Below are positions 8,654 to 17,169 of a stretch of DNA of 64,000 nt, piece by piece. The number at the start of each line of letters is the position of its first letter. The stretch's first letter is position 1. The stretch is taken from assembly GCF_000332115.1 (NCBI RefSeq), contig NC_020156.1, positions 1,922,001 through 1,986,000 of the forward strand, in the 5' to 3' direction. This DNA comes from Nonlabens dokdonensis DSW-6 (GTDB taxonomy: Bacteria > Bacteroidota > Bacteroidia > Flavobacteriales > Flavobacteriaceae). The position numbers were made by a program, and so were the translations under genes. The notes under the pieces were generated by a model. That model was not told where the DNA came from. It made no database searches and saw only the letters and a list, made by a program, of their open reading frames with translations.

Positions 8654-9936
8654 GAATATTCAAATTCGGTGGTGCCTCAGTTAAAGACGCAGCTGGTGTG
8701 CGCAACGTCTGTAAAGTGTTAAACACTATAGGTTATGAAAATACCGGTATTGTAGTTTCTGCAATGGGTAAAACGACTAATGCACTTGAGGAAATCATTG
8801 AAAGATATCTATCTGAAGATACCACCTACGTAGATCTTATAAGTCATTTGTATGAAGAACATATGGAGGTGATTGGTGCGTTAGAACAACCTAGTAATGA
8901 TCAAGAAAGTGATTTTTCAGTCCGCTTTCGCGAAAGCGGAATCAAAAAAGACATCAAATATATAATCGAGTCACTGACAGAAGAACTATTGCGTAACAAG
9001 AGTAAAAGTTACAGTTTTTTATACGATCAAGTGGTAAGTCATGGAGAATTGATGTCTACAAAAATCGTGGCAGCCTACCTTAATGAATGCGGTATTCCTT
9101 TGCAATGGAAAGATGCAAGAGAGTTTATTAAGACCGACAATAAATATAGAGATGCTGCTGTAAAATGGAAAGAAAGTGAAAAACTAGTTAAGAAGAAGTG
9201 TGGTGCGCAGCTATTTATAACACAAGGGTTTATAGGTTCTGATGACAACGGTTTTACCACAACATTAGGTAGAGAAGGAAGTGATTACACGGCTGCTATC
9301 CTTGCTTACTGCCTCGATGCAGATAGTGTCACGATATGGAAAGATGTGCCAGGCGTACTTAATGCAGATCCTCGAGCTTTTCAAAATACCGTTCTGCTGC
9401 AAAAGATTCCTTATAATGAAGCGATTGAGCTGGCATTCTACGGCGCTTCAGTCATTCATCCTAAAACGCTACAACCGCTTCAAGGTAAAAAAATACCTCT
9501 TTATGTAAAATCATTTTTACTTCCTGAAGATGAAGGTACCGTAATTACTGACGCTGCAACCATAGATCCATTTATACCATGTTATATCGTTAGAAAAAAC
9601 ATGGTGTTCATGAAAATTTCCTCTAGAGATTTTAGTTTCATAGGAGAGAATAACATTTCTGATATTTTTCAAGAACTTAGTGAGCATAAAATGCAAGTAG
9701 GCTTATTGCAAAATAGTGCCATAAGCTTTTCACTTTGTGTAGAAGATAAATATAATAAACTTAAAGAATTACTTGCAGACTTAGAATCACGATATAAAAT
9801 AAGTCATGTTACCGGTGTGTCACTTTACACGGTTAGGCATTACAACGAGGATGCTATGGAATTTATAGAAGCTGGAAAAGAAGTGTTATTGAAGCAACGA
9901 GCGCAAGAAACACTCCAATTAATCGTTAAAGAATAG
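8650..9936 (+). CDS. Aspartate kinase (monofunctional)
   Basis: A 428-residue enzyme that phosphorylates aspartate, the first step to lysine, threonine and methionine. The N-terminal KFGGASV motif and TTLGREGSDYTAA substrate loop are intact, followed by C-terminal ACT-like regulatory sequence from about residue 300. No homoserine dehydrogenase domain is fused. Residues 92-96 (RFRES) are encoded by a perfect copy of the dispersed 16-bp palindrome, apparently inserted in frame in a variable acidic loop of the kinase domain. It is coupled to the GNAT gene upstream. Assignment is firm; which branch product inhibits it is unknown. Confidence 0.95.
   Translation: MRIFKFGGASVKDAAGVRNVCKVLNTIGYENTGIVVSAMGKTTNALEEIIERYLSEDTTYVDLISHLYEEHMEVIGALEQPSNDQESDFSVRFRESGIKKDIKYIIESLTEELLRNKSKSYSFLYDQVVSHGELMSTKIVAAYLNECGIPLQWKDAREFIKTDNKYRDAAVKWKESEKLVKKKCGAQLFITQGFIGSDDNGFTTTLGREGSDYTAAILAYCLDADSVTIWKDVPGVLNADPRAFQNTVLLQKIPYNEAIELAFYGASVIHPKTLQPLQGKKIPLYVKSFLLPEDEGTVITDAATIDPFIPCYIVRKNMVFMKISSRDFSFIGENNISDIFQELSEHKMQVGLLQNSAISFSLCVEDKYNKLKELLADLESRYKISHVTGVSLYTVRHYNEDAMEFIEAGKEVLLKQRAQETLQLIVKE
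8923..8938. repeat. Dispersed palindrome inside aspartate kinase
   Basis: A perfect copy of CGCTTTCGCGAAAGCG, read in frame as Arg-Phe-Arg-Glu-Ser without disturbing the reading frame. Confidence 0.95.
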
Positions 9937-9985
9937 TCAGGTTACAATTATCTTATATTTGTAATATGACAACCAACCAATTTCT

Positions 9986-11812
9986 ATGGGATTAGTAAAT
10001 GCAAAAGAGGTAGCAAAGGCTATCAATATAGATAAATACGGCTTTTTAGGCACTCTCGGAGGATGGTCGTTAATGAAACTTTTGCGTATATCTACTCTCA
10101 ATAAATTATACAATAGACATAAGCATAAACAAACAGGCGACTTTTTAAATGGCTTGTTAGAGGATTTGCAAATTGAGTTTGAAATCCCTGAAGAAGATTT
10201 AAGGCGTATTCCTAAAAACAATGCTTTTATTACTATTTCAAATCATCCGCTAGGAGGAATTGATGGTATATTATTATTAAAACTGCTTCTTGAACGTCGT
10301 CCAGATTATAAAATTATAGCTAACTTTTTACTGCACCGCATCGAGCCGTTGAAGCCATTTATTATGCCGGTTAACCCTTTTGAGGATCGTAAAGACGCTA
10401 AGTCTAGTACCGCTGGGTTTATGCAAGCTATACGACATTTAAAAAACGACTTTCCTCTAGGAGTATTTCCTGCAGGAGAAGTTTCGACCTATAGAGATGG
10501 AAAACTCGTCGTAGATAAGAAATGGGAGGAAAGTGCTATGAAACTTATCCAGAGAGCTGAGGTTCCAGTAATTCCTATTTATTTTCATGCAAAGAATAGC
10601 CGCATGTTTTATAGGCTAGCAAAAATTAATGATGTTTTTAGAACAGCCAAATTACCTTCTGAGCTGCTTTCTCAAAAACACCGCGTTATTAAAGTTAGAA
10701 TAGGTAACCCAATATCTGTCAAGGCTCAAAAAGAGCATGAATCGTTGGAGGATTTTACTGATTTTCTACGTAAAAAAACATACATGCTTTCTAAACCTTA
10801 TGATAAAGAGGTGAAAAAGCTAAGTGACCTTCCTAAAACGATTAAAATTCCTAAAGCTCCCAAAAAAATTGCCGCAACGACAGATCAAAAGTCCTTGATC
10901 AAAGAAGTAGATGCGTTAAGAGAAATGGGAGATAAGCGTCTATTAGAATCTAAAAATTATGAAGTCTTTCTTTCTCAAAAAGAACACATCCCTAATGTCT
11001 TAGCAGAACTCGGTAGATTAAGGGAAATCACATTTAGAGCAATAGGTGAAGGCACTAATCAACCTACCGATCTTGATAAGTATGATAATTATTACCATCA
11101 AATGTTCTTATGGGATCGAGATGCAAATTGCATTGCAGGAGCCTACCGCATGGGAATGGGTAGCCAGATAAGTAAAGCTTACGGTCTTGAAGGGTTTTAT
11201 TTAAATGAGTTGTTCAAATTTGAGCCAGAGCTTCATAAAATGATGAGTGAGTCCATTGAAATGGGCCGTGCTTTTATCATAAAAGAATACCAGCAAAAAC
11301 CTATGCCGCTGTTCTTACTATGGAAAGGAATTGTGCATTGTACGCTTAGGTTTCCAGAGCATAAGTATCTAATAGGTGGAGTAAGCATCAGTAATAAGTT
11401 CTCTAACTTTTCTAAATCATTGATGATCGAGTTTATGAAAAGTAACTATTACGATCCATATATAGCTCAGTATATTACCCCAAAGCAAGACTTTAAAGTA
11501 AAACTAGAAGATGCAGATAAGGATTTTATTTTTGATGAAAGCGCTGCAGACCTCAATAAGTTTGATAAAATTATAGACGAGTTAGAGCCTAATGAATTAC
11601 GTCTTCCTGTACTTATTAAAAAGTACGTAAAGCAAAATGCAAAAGTGGTTGCTTTTAATGTAGACCCATTATTCAACAATGCTGTGGATGGTTTAATGTA
11701 TATACGCATTGCAGACCTTCCAGAAAGCACGGTGAAGCCAGTAATGGAAGAGTTTCAGGCAGAAATGGAATCTAAATACTTTAGCTCACAACAGGAAGAT
11801 GGTGAAGGGTAA
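9986..11812 (+). CDS. OlsF-like bifunctional acyltransferase (amino-acid/ornithine lipid synthesis)
   Basis: A 608-residue fusion. Residues about 75-270 are a lysophospholipid acyltransferase-like domain with SNHPLGGIDG as the HX4D-type catalytic motif and FPAGEVSTY as a later motif. Residues about 320-560 are a GNAT-like hemolysin-family N-acyltransferase (VLAELGRLREITFR, YRMGMG). This order matches OlsF, in which the C-terminal half N-acylates the amino acid and the N-terminal half adds the second acyl chain. The product is a phosphorus-free membrane lipid made at the inner membrane. The head group (ornithine, glycine or other) cannot be told from sequence. A TATATTTG element sits at 9954-9961. 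Confidence 0.88.
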   Translation: MGLVNAKEVAKAINIDKYGFLGTLGGWSLMKLLRISTLNKLYNRHKHKQTGDFLNGLLEDLQIEFEIPEEDLRRIPKNNAFITISNHPLGGIDGILLLKLLLERRPDYKIIANFLLHRIEPLKPFIMPVNPFEDRKDAKSSTAGFMQAIRHLKNDFPLGVFPAGEVSTYRDGKLVVDKKWEESAMKLIQRAEVPVIPIYFHAKNSRMFYRLAKINDVFRTAKLPSELLSQKHRVIKVRIGNPISVKAQKEHESLEDFTDFLRKKTYMLSKPYDKEVKKLSDLPKTIKIPKAPKKIAATTDQKSLIKEVDALREMGDKRLLESKNYEVFLSQKEHIPNVLAELGRLREITFRAIGEGTNQPTDLDKYDNYYHQMFLWDRDANCIAGAYRMGMGSQISKAYGLEGFYLNELFKFEPELHKMMSESIEMGRAFIIKEYQQKPMPLFLLWKGIVHCTLRFPEHKYLIGGVSISNKFSNFSKSLMIEFMKSNYYDPYIAQYITPKQDFKVKLEDADKDFIFDESAADLNKFDKIIDELEPNELRLPVLIKKYVKQNAKVVAFNVDPLFNNAVDGLMYIRIADLPESTVKPVMEEFQAEMESKYFSSQQEDGEG

Positions 11813-11926
11813 ATAGCAGTGCTGAAAACTACACTCTAAATTGCGTAATTATTTTAATTTACCTAAAAACTTAAAATTTCTGGAATGTTGCCTTTAGACT
11901 ATAAATTAAAAGAGTAAGAGTTTGTA

Positions 11927-12352
11927 TTATTTCTTTTTTTGAAGATATTTTTCTGCAAATTCTATGCAATAATCTTGTAATTCTTTGCGGCTGGATTTGA
12001 AGGCTTTTTTTATCTCTTTATCTGTTCCTGAAGTTTTATCTAAATTATCCATATCTAGATGAAATATTTGTGCCTTTTTGGTCTTTGATGTTGCTATCTC
12101 GTTGGCTTTCTTGGAAAAGGTAATAATGAAGTCAAAGGTGATTTCTTCAATATCTTCAAATTTCATGCGCGACTTTTCTATAGGTATACCAAGTGAATCC
12201 ATCACCTTTACAGCCATTTGATGAGTAGGTAACGGTTCTAAACCAGCGCTTATAACCTGTGTCTTCTTTGAGCTGTAGTAATCTAAAAAACCTTGGGCCA
12301 TAGGACCCAAAGTTGAGTTAGTCGTACTTAAAACTAGAATTTTTAATGCCAT
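11927..12352 (-). CDS. LMW phosphatase/ArsC-fold protein lacking the catalytic cysteine
   Basis: A 141-residue protein with the overall pattern of the low-molecular-weight tyrosine phosphatase/arsenate reductase fold: a strand, a P-loop position, PMAQGFLDYY, VISAGLEPLP, and a later DFIITFSKKA. The active P-loop C-x5-R is not present. The equivalent region reads VLSTTNSTLGPMA, and the only cysteine in the protein is near the C-terminus (DYCIEF). It is therefore probably not a phosphatase or arsenate reductase and may instead bind a phospho-ligand. It stands alone on the minus strand. Confidence 0.8.
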   Translation of the reverse strand: MALKILVLSTTNSTLGPMAQGFLDYYSSKKTQVISAGLEPLPTHQMAVKVMDSLGIPIEKSRMKFEDIEEITFDFIITFSKKANEIATSKTKKAQIFHLDMDNLDKTSGTDKEIKKAFKSSRKELQDYCIEFAEKYLQKKK

Positions 12353-12426
12353 GAGTAATTAAAAATAGCAAATGCTATGTGCAATGTTAACGCAAAGTTA
12401 AGTCCATTAAAATTGGTTCACAAAAA

Positions 12427-12455
12427 AAGGTCTTAAACTTAACATTTAAGACCTT
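12427..12455 (-). terminator. Intrinsic terminator of the TM2-domain gene
   Basis: Perfect 10-bp arms AAGGTCTTAA and TTAAGACCTT with a 9-base loop, followed on the minus strand by a run of seven T. It lies 22 bases past the TM2 gene stop. Confidence 0.85.
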
Positions 12456-12476
12456 ATATATTTGTAAATCAAAAAC

Positions 12477-12887
12477 TTAAAACCAAGCTTTTTTATTTAA
12501 CTGGTAAGTGTGGTAAAATTCTTCATCAGACTTTGTCAGATAAATAATTCCCTCTATTAATCCTATGGTTCCTGGTATCCAAACAAAAAACGCTCCAATA
12601 AGGATACATGAAGTTAAAATACCCAAAATTGTAACCACAGCAAGAATAATTCCTTCGGTATTGTAACCTAAAATGAACTTATGAATACCGAAACCACCTA
12701 AGAAAATACCTAATAGTCCAGCCAGTATTTTCTTATTATCTTGACTATTTACAGTTTGATTAAAGTTTTGTTTGAATTCATTGGCGCTATTCTGGGCGCT
12801 ATTTGCCGCATCATTAAATGTTTCTTTTGCTGCATCTTTGGCACTATCAAAACTATCTTTAGCGCTATCGTATCCGTCTGTACTCAT
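12477..12887 (-). CDS. TM2 domain-containing membrane protein
   Basis: A 136-residue protein. Residues 1-50 are a polar segment with repeated SAKDA/NSA-type units resembling CsbD or apolipoprotein-like helices. The C-terminal part is a TM2 domain with two membrane helices (ILAGLLGIFLGGFGIHKFIL and onward, then a second segment ending in TIGLIEGIIYL). The motif GGFGIHKF around a conserved turn is typical. The function of TM2 proteins in bacteria is poorly known. An intrinsic terminator follows the stop codon. Confidence 0.9.
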   Translation of the reverse strand: MSTDGYDSAKDSFDSAKDAAKETFNDAANSAQNSANEFKQNFNQTVNSQDNKKILAGLLGIFLGGFGIHKFILGYNTEGIILAVVTILGILTSCILIGAFFVWIPGTIGLIEGIIYLTKSDEEFYHTYQLNKKAWF

Positions 12888-12923
12888 TTTTTGTAATTTA
12901 TGATTAGTTGTTGTAAATGTATA

Positions 12924-13319
12924 TTATTTTTCAAAAAGGTGTTCATTTGCCGGTTCCCATAATTCAACTTTGCGATCATCACAATCTACAATCCAGCCAA
13001 ATTTCCCGTAATCGAATTCCTCTATCTTACCGACTGTTTTAACTCCGTTTTGTTTCAGTTCTTCCATTAAACTTTTCAAATCTGCCACGCGGTAATTGAT
13101 CATAAACTCTTGTTCTCCTGGCTCAAAATAAGTAGACTCTGCTTTAAACGGACTCCATTGCTGGCTTGCTTTTTCATCCAGCTTCACACTATCTGCTTGC
13201 CAGAAGGTACAACCATAATCATCTACCGGTAAGCCTAGATGTTTTTCATACCATTTCTTAGTGGCAGCAACGTCTTTACATTTAAAAAATATACCGCCTA
13301 TTCCTGTAACTTTATTCAT
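12924..13319 (-). CDS. VOC/glyoxalase-fold family protein
   Basis: A 131-residue protein of the vicinal oxygen chelate superfamily. It begins with VTGIGGIFFKCKDVAATKKW and later shows LMEELKQNGVK and DCDDRKVELWEP, typical of small single-unit glyoxalase-like proteins. The terminal Glu of VELWEP could be a metal ligand. The substrate is unknown. Its ATG overlaps the stop of the dehydrogenase gene upstream (ATGA), so the pair is coupled. Confidence 0.9.
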   Translation of the reverse strand: MNKVTGIGGIFFKCKDVAATKKWYEKHLGLPVDDYGCTFWQADSVKLDEKASQQWSPFKAESTYFEPGEQEFMINYRVADLKSLMEELKQNGVKTVGKIEEFDYGKFGWIVDCDDRKVELWEPANEHLFEK

Positions 13320-14299
13320 GATGGTTGATGGTTTGAGATAATTTTATTTGCAATTACTTCAGCAAGTTTATATTTAGATTCTACCGTCCAGCCTGCTACA
13401 TGTGGGCTTAATATAACATTATCCATAGACAGTAGCTCTTTAAATGCCGTTGGAATTTCGCTTTTCATCTTTTTAGATGAAAGTTTATCCTGAGGTAGCT
13501 CAGGGCGAAAAAGAGATTCAAAAGAACCTTTTTCATATTCTAATACATCGAGACCAGCACCTAGTATTTTGCCATTTTTAAGTGCCTCGACAAGGTCAAT
13601 AGTTACTACAGACTTGCCTCTTGCAGTATTGATAAGGTAAAATGGTTTTCTAAAAGCGCCGATAAAAGCTTGATCTATCATCTTTATAGTATCAGGAGTC
13701 TGCGGTATGTGTAGTGATAGGACATCAGCTTGTTTTTGTAGTTCTTCAAGACTTACTTGACCGCAATACATATCACCTACTGCTTTTTTGATGTCATAAC
13801 AAATGACCTTGCAGTCAAACCCTGAGAGCTTTTTAGCAAAAGCCTTACCCATGTTTCCATAACCTATTAATCCTACCGTTTTACCTTCTAGTTCTACGCC
13901 ACGATTTTCTTCTCGCTGCCACAATCCAGACCGTACTTCTTGATCTGCTCGATTCAAATGATTAAATAGCGATAGTAACATTCCTAATGCGTGCTCACCT
14001 ACAGCATTTCTATTTCCTTCTGGAGCGTTGTAACACTTTATTCCTAGATCCTTTGCTGTTTCTAGATCAATGTTTTCAAGTCCAGCGCCTACACGACCTA
14101 TAAATTTTAAATTACTTGCAACCTGCAAAAACTCTTGATTAATGGGGAACCTACTTCTTACTATCAGGCCATCATAACCAGCTATAACTTTCATGATCTC
14201 CTGTTTAGAAGAAGTGCAGTCATAATGATTTTCAAAACCAGCTTGTTCCAGTTTCTCTGCAAGAATATCGTGGTTGCTATCTAGGTGAAGTACTTTCAT
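13316..14299 (-). CDS. D-isomer-specific 2-hydroxyacid dehydrogenase (phosphoglycerate dehydrogenase-like)
   Basis: A 327-residue NAD-dependent dehydrogenase. The nucleotide-binding motif is VGLIGYGNMG, with acidic residue in ICYDIKK, then NTARGK carrying the catalytic Arg and SPHVAGWT carrying the catalytic His. It lacks the C-terminal ACT regulatory domain of long SerA enzymes. It may oxidise 3-phosphoglycerate in serine synthesis or reduce another 2-oxoacid; serC and serB are not nearby. It is coupled by a 4-base overlap to the VOC protein. Confidence 0.9.
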   Translation of the reverse strand: MKVLHLDSNHDILAEKLEQAGFENHYDCTSSKQEIMKVIAGYDGLIVRSRFPINQEFLQVASNLKFIGRVGAGLENIDLETAKDLGIKCYNAPEGNRNAVGEHALGMLLSLFNHLNRADQEVRSGLWQREENRGVELEGKTVGLIGYGNMGKAFAKKLSGFDCKVICYDIKKAVGDMYCGQVSLEELQKQADVLSLHIPQTPDTIKMIDQAFIGAFRKPFYLINTARGKSVVTIDLVEALKNGKILGAGLDVLEYEKGSFESLFRPELPQDKLSSKKMKSEIPTAFKELLSMDNVILSPHVAGWTVESKYKLAEVIANKIISNHQPS

Positions 14300-14374
14300 C
14301 GAATAAAAATAGGGTTTTAAATAATCAATTTATTCTGAGCAATATTTTAGTTCCTTAACAGTAAAATTAATTAT

Positions 14375-14989
14375 CTAAGAACTATATGAGTTTTTACCTT
14401 GAGTGGTTACTTTGTTGTATTCTTTATCCATAATAAGAAAATAATTATTAAAGCTTTCCAATTCAATTTGAAGGACTTTGCTTTTCAAATTTACTAACGG
14501 GATACAATACACTCCTGATTCAGAAAAAGGATCAGAATTTATGTATATGAATTGGAAAAAATCATTGTTTTGAAATTCTTTAACAAAAATTCTGTCATTG
14601 GTGATTTTAATCTTATCTATGTTTCCCCCATATAAAATAGTGACGGTCAAGTTTTCAATTTTGACAATATAAGTGCGGTGTTTTTCTGTGTATATAGCTA
14701 TTAGTTTGTATCCAAACCATTTAATATAATGAAGTCTAAATCCAAAATCAGAATGATTACTTTTAGGTTGCCAATTTAAAATTATTCCATTTGCATATTT
14801 TATTTTAATCGAACATCTTCCATATTCCTCATCTTGATACCAAGCAAGTCTATTTCCTTCAAAAGCGATATCCTTATATTTGATGTTAAAACTTGCTCTT
14901 TCGCTTTGCCAATGAATAGATTCATTTTCAATCAGAGGTTCAAAACCTTCGTTATTAAGGCAATCTTCAATGTCATTCCAAAAATTCAT
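14375..14989 (-). CDS. Hypothetical protein
   Basis: A 204-residue soluble protein rich in aromatic and charged residues with beta-strand-like alternation (for example LAWYQDEEYGRCSIKIKYAN). No signal peptide, membrane segment or motif I recognise. It is AT-rich and stands alone between two conserved genes, which suggests an accessory gene. It resembles no housekeeping family; an immunity-like or accessory role is only a guess and is not claimed. Confidence 0.6.
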   Translation of the reverse strand: MNFWNDIEDCLNNEGFEPLIENESIHWQSERASFNIKYKDIAFEGNRLAWYQDEEYGRCSIKIKYANGIILNWQPKSNHSDFGFRLHYIKWFGYKLIAIYTEKHRTYIVKIENLTVTILYGGNIDKIKITNDRIFVKEFQNNDFFQFIYINSDPFSESGVYCIPLVNLKSKVLQIELESFNNYFLIMDKEYNKVTTQGKNSYSS

Positions 14990-15074
14990 TATTATAAAAT
15001 TTATTTTATCTACTATCTGGTTTTAAATTATGATACAGCTTTCATATCGTAAATCAAAAATCTACAATCCTTAA

Positions 15075-15551
15075 TCAAACTTCCACCATGTTCAGTTCAC
15101 TTTCAAAATCATATTGTAGGTCTTCATGTAAAGTCGAGATACGCGTTTTAATTAGCACAATTTGTCTTGCCATTAAGTCGCGCATGGTTTTACTGCGCAA
15201 CACTTGTGGATGAGTTTCTCTCATTAGTCTACAAAAGTGTATAAGAAGCGCAACCTCGGTTTCTTTGTTGCCAGAGTAGCGAGCATATTTTTTAGTTTCT
15301 CTAAGCACTTTGCGCACACCTTTTTGTAAGCGGTAATTATTTGCCGTATTCAGCGCTAGAAACTGATTGTCCATAAGCGCTTTTACCTTAGCTATATAGT
15401 CGTCTTCATCAGTAGACTCAAAAAGTAAATAGGTGAGGAGTTCCTTATTTTCTTTTTTAAATCGCGACAGTCGCAATACGATCTTTATCAAATCTTCGTC
15501 AGATCTGAATTTAAGCTCTTCTTTTAATTCTTTTACCGAAGCCGTTTTCAT
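15075..15551 (-). CDS. Conserved hypothetical helical protein
   Basis: A 158-residue, highly charged, all-helical protein beginning MKTASVKELKEELKFRSDEDL. It has several Leu/Arg-rich helices (RLQKGVRKVLRETKKYARY) and no signal or membrane segment. It resembles small conserved flavobacterial proteins of unknown role. It is followed upstream by an intergenic region with one copy of the dispersed palindrome. No function is assigned. Confidence 0.75.
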   Translation of the reverse strand: MKTASVKELKEELKFRSDEDLIKIVLRLSRFKKENKELLTYLLFESTDEDDYIAKVKALMDNQFLALNTANNYRLQKGVRKVLRETKKYARYSGNKETEVALLIHFCRLMRETHPQVLRSKTMRDLMARQIVLIKTRISTLHEDLQYDFESELNMVEV

Positions 15552-15627
15552 AGGGGAAAGATAAGCATTGGGCTAGATTTAATTCTAATAGAAAAGTTAG
15601 AATAAAGTTAGGGTTTGCTGTGTAGTG

Positions 15628-15643
15628 CGCTTTCGCGAAAGCG
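15628..15643. repeat. Dispersed palindrome, intergenic copy
   Basis: A perfect CGCTTTCGCGAAAGCG between mgtE (ending at 15706) and the preceding helical protein gene. Confidence 0.95.
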
Positions 15644-15705
15644 TAATTATCAAAAAACTTCTATAACTAGAAAAGTAAAGGTACCATAGTATAAATAGTG
15701 CTTTT

Positions 15706-17055
15706 TTAAATCCCTATAATCGCTTTGGCAATCATAAAATAGATTAGAATTCCGAAGATATCGTTACTCGTAGTGATAAAAGGACCAGTTGCCAGTGCTG
15801 GGTCGATACCTCTTTTATGTAATGCAAGCGGCACAAAAGTACCTACAAGACCTGCTACAATAATAACCGCAAAAAGGGACGTGGAGATAGCAAGGGAAGT
15901 GAGCAACTCACCTTTTGTAGCAAATGTGTAAGCAAACAAAAGAATGGCGAGAATTACACCGTTAAGCATAGCGAGCAAAATCTCTTTTACGAGCCTGTTT
16001 CCTATACTTCCTTTAAGATCGTCGTTTGCAATACCTTGTACGATAATTGCGCTAGATTGAACACCTACATTTCCAGCCATTGCTGCAATAAGTGGCGTGA
16101 AGAAAAATAACACAGCATGCTTTTCAAAAATCTCTTCAAAACCGCCCATTATTGCTGCGGCGCCTATACCTCCTAAAAGTCCTAAAACTAGCCAAGGAAG
16201 ACGTGCTTTAGTAAGGTCCCAAATACTATCATTTGCTTCAACATCTTGGGAAATACCACTGGCAAGTTGGTAATCTTTCTCAGCTTCTTCTGTAATAAAA
16301 TCTACAATATCATCAATGGTAATGCGTCCTACGAGTCGTTCTAGTTCATCAATTACGGGAATGGCTTCTAGATCGTATTTACGCATGATGCGTGCTACTT
16401 CTTCTCCAGAGGTGTTTACTGTTACAAAATCAACTTTGGGAATATACACATCCTTAATAGGTGTAGTTTCTTTACTGGTGAGCAGGTCTTTGAGCGAGAG
16501 TCTTCCTTTGAGTTTATTGTTGTTATCGACTACATAAATGGAGTGAACACGAGTGACATTTTCTGCTTGAGCACGCATTTCACTTACACAGCCAGTAACG
16601 GTCCAGTTTTCGTTTACTCGCACCAGCTCTTTTGCCATTAATCCACCAGCGCTATTTTCTTCATAACGAAGCAGGTCAACAATATCTTCTGCATGTTGCT
16701 CATCTTCTATCTCATTGATAACTTCTTGAGCAATATTTTCTGGTAAATCGTTCAGGATATCGGCAGCATCATCGGTATCCATTTCTTCGAGCTCCTCGGC
16801 GATCTCTCGTGGTGATAGCGCATTTAAAACGCGATCTCTTTGAGCCTCGTCCAGTTCCATTAAGGCTTCGGACGTTTTTTCTGAATCTAAGAGCTTAACG
16901 ATAAATACGGCTTGCTCTAGATTAAGCTCATCGATGATCTCTGCAATGTCTGCAAAGTGTACTTCTTCTAGAATACGTTCCAGCGTTTCACTGTCATTAG
17001 CTTCAATCAATGACCGTATTTCTTCTAAGAAGTCTTCTGTTATGTTGAATTGCAT
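15706..17055 (-). CDS. mgtE: Magnesium transporter MgtE
   Basis: A 449-residue Mg2+ channel/transporter. It has an N-terminal helical MgtE_N domain (about 1-130, with repeats such as ILNDLPENIAQEVINEI), a CBS-domain pair (about 135-255, VHSIYVVDNNNKLKGRLSL and AIPVIDELERLVG), and five C-terminal membrane helices starting near residue 283 with the pore motif PLIAAMAGNVGVQSS. Both cytoplasmic domains normally sense Mg2+ and gate the pore. Length and order are standard. A TATATTTG-like -7 element precedes the start. Confidence 0.96.
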   Translation of the reverse strand: MQFNITEDFLEEIRSLIEANDSETLERILEEVHFADIAEIIDELNLEQAVFIVKLLDSEKTSEALMELDEAQRDRVLNALSPREIAEELEEMDTDDAADILNDLPENIAQEVINEIEDEQHAEDIVDLLRYEENSAGGLMAKELVRVNENWTVTGCVSEMRAQAENVTRVHSIYVVDNNNKLKGRLSLKDLLTSKETTPIKDVYIPKVDFVTVNTSGEEVARIMRKYDLEAIPVIDELERLVGRITIDDIVDFITEEAEKDYQLASGISQDVEANDSIWDLTKARLPWLVLGLLGGIGAAAIMGGFEEIFEKHAVLFFFTPLIAAMAGNVGVQSSAIIVQGIANDDLKGSIGNRLVKEILLAMLNGVILAILLFAYTFATKGELLTSLAISTSLFAVIIVAGLVGTFVPLALHKRGIDPALATGPFITTSNDIFGILIYFMIAKAIIGI

Positions 17056-17121
17056 AAACGCTGGATTATTCTGGCAAATATAATTTTTTGAACTTTAGAA
17101 GCATGATTTTTATTCTTTTTC

Positions 17122-17152
17122 CTAAGAGCAGTATTAATTCTACCCTAAGAAA
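17122..17152 (-). repeat. Imperfect inverted repeat after dnaE
   Basis: An imperfect inverted repeat containing ATTAATTCTACCCTAAG, related in sequence to the 36-bp palindrome at 62910. It sits just past the dnaE stop and is followed on the minus strand by AAAAAG, so it may act as a weak terminator. Confidence 0.4.
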
Positions 17153-17169
17153 AAATATAGTTAGAAAAT

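Noticed and set aside
12924..14299. Complete serine biosynthesis operon
   Set aside because: Only a SerA-like dehydrogenase without ACT domain is present, coupled to a VOC protein; serC and serB are absent.
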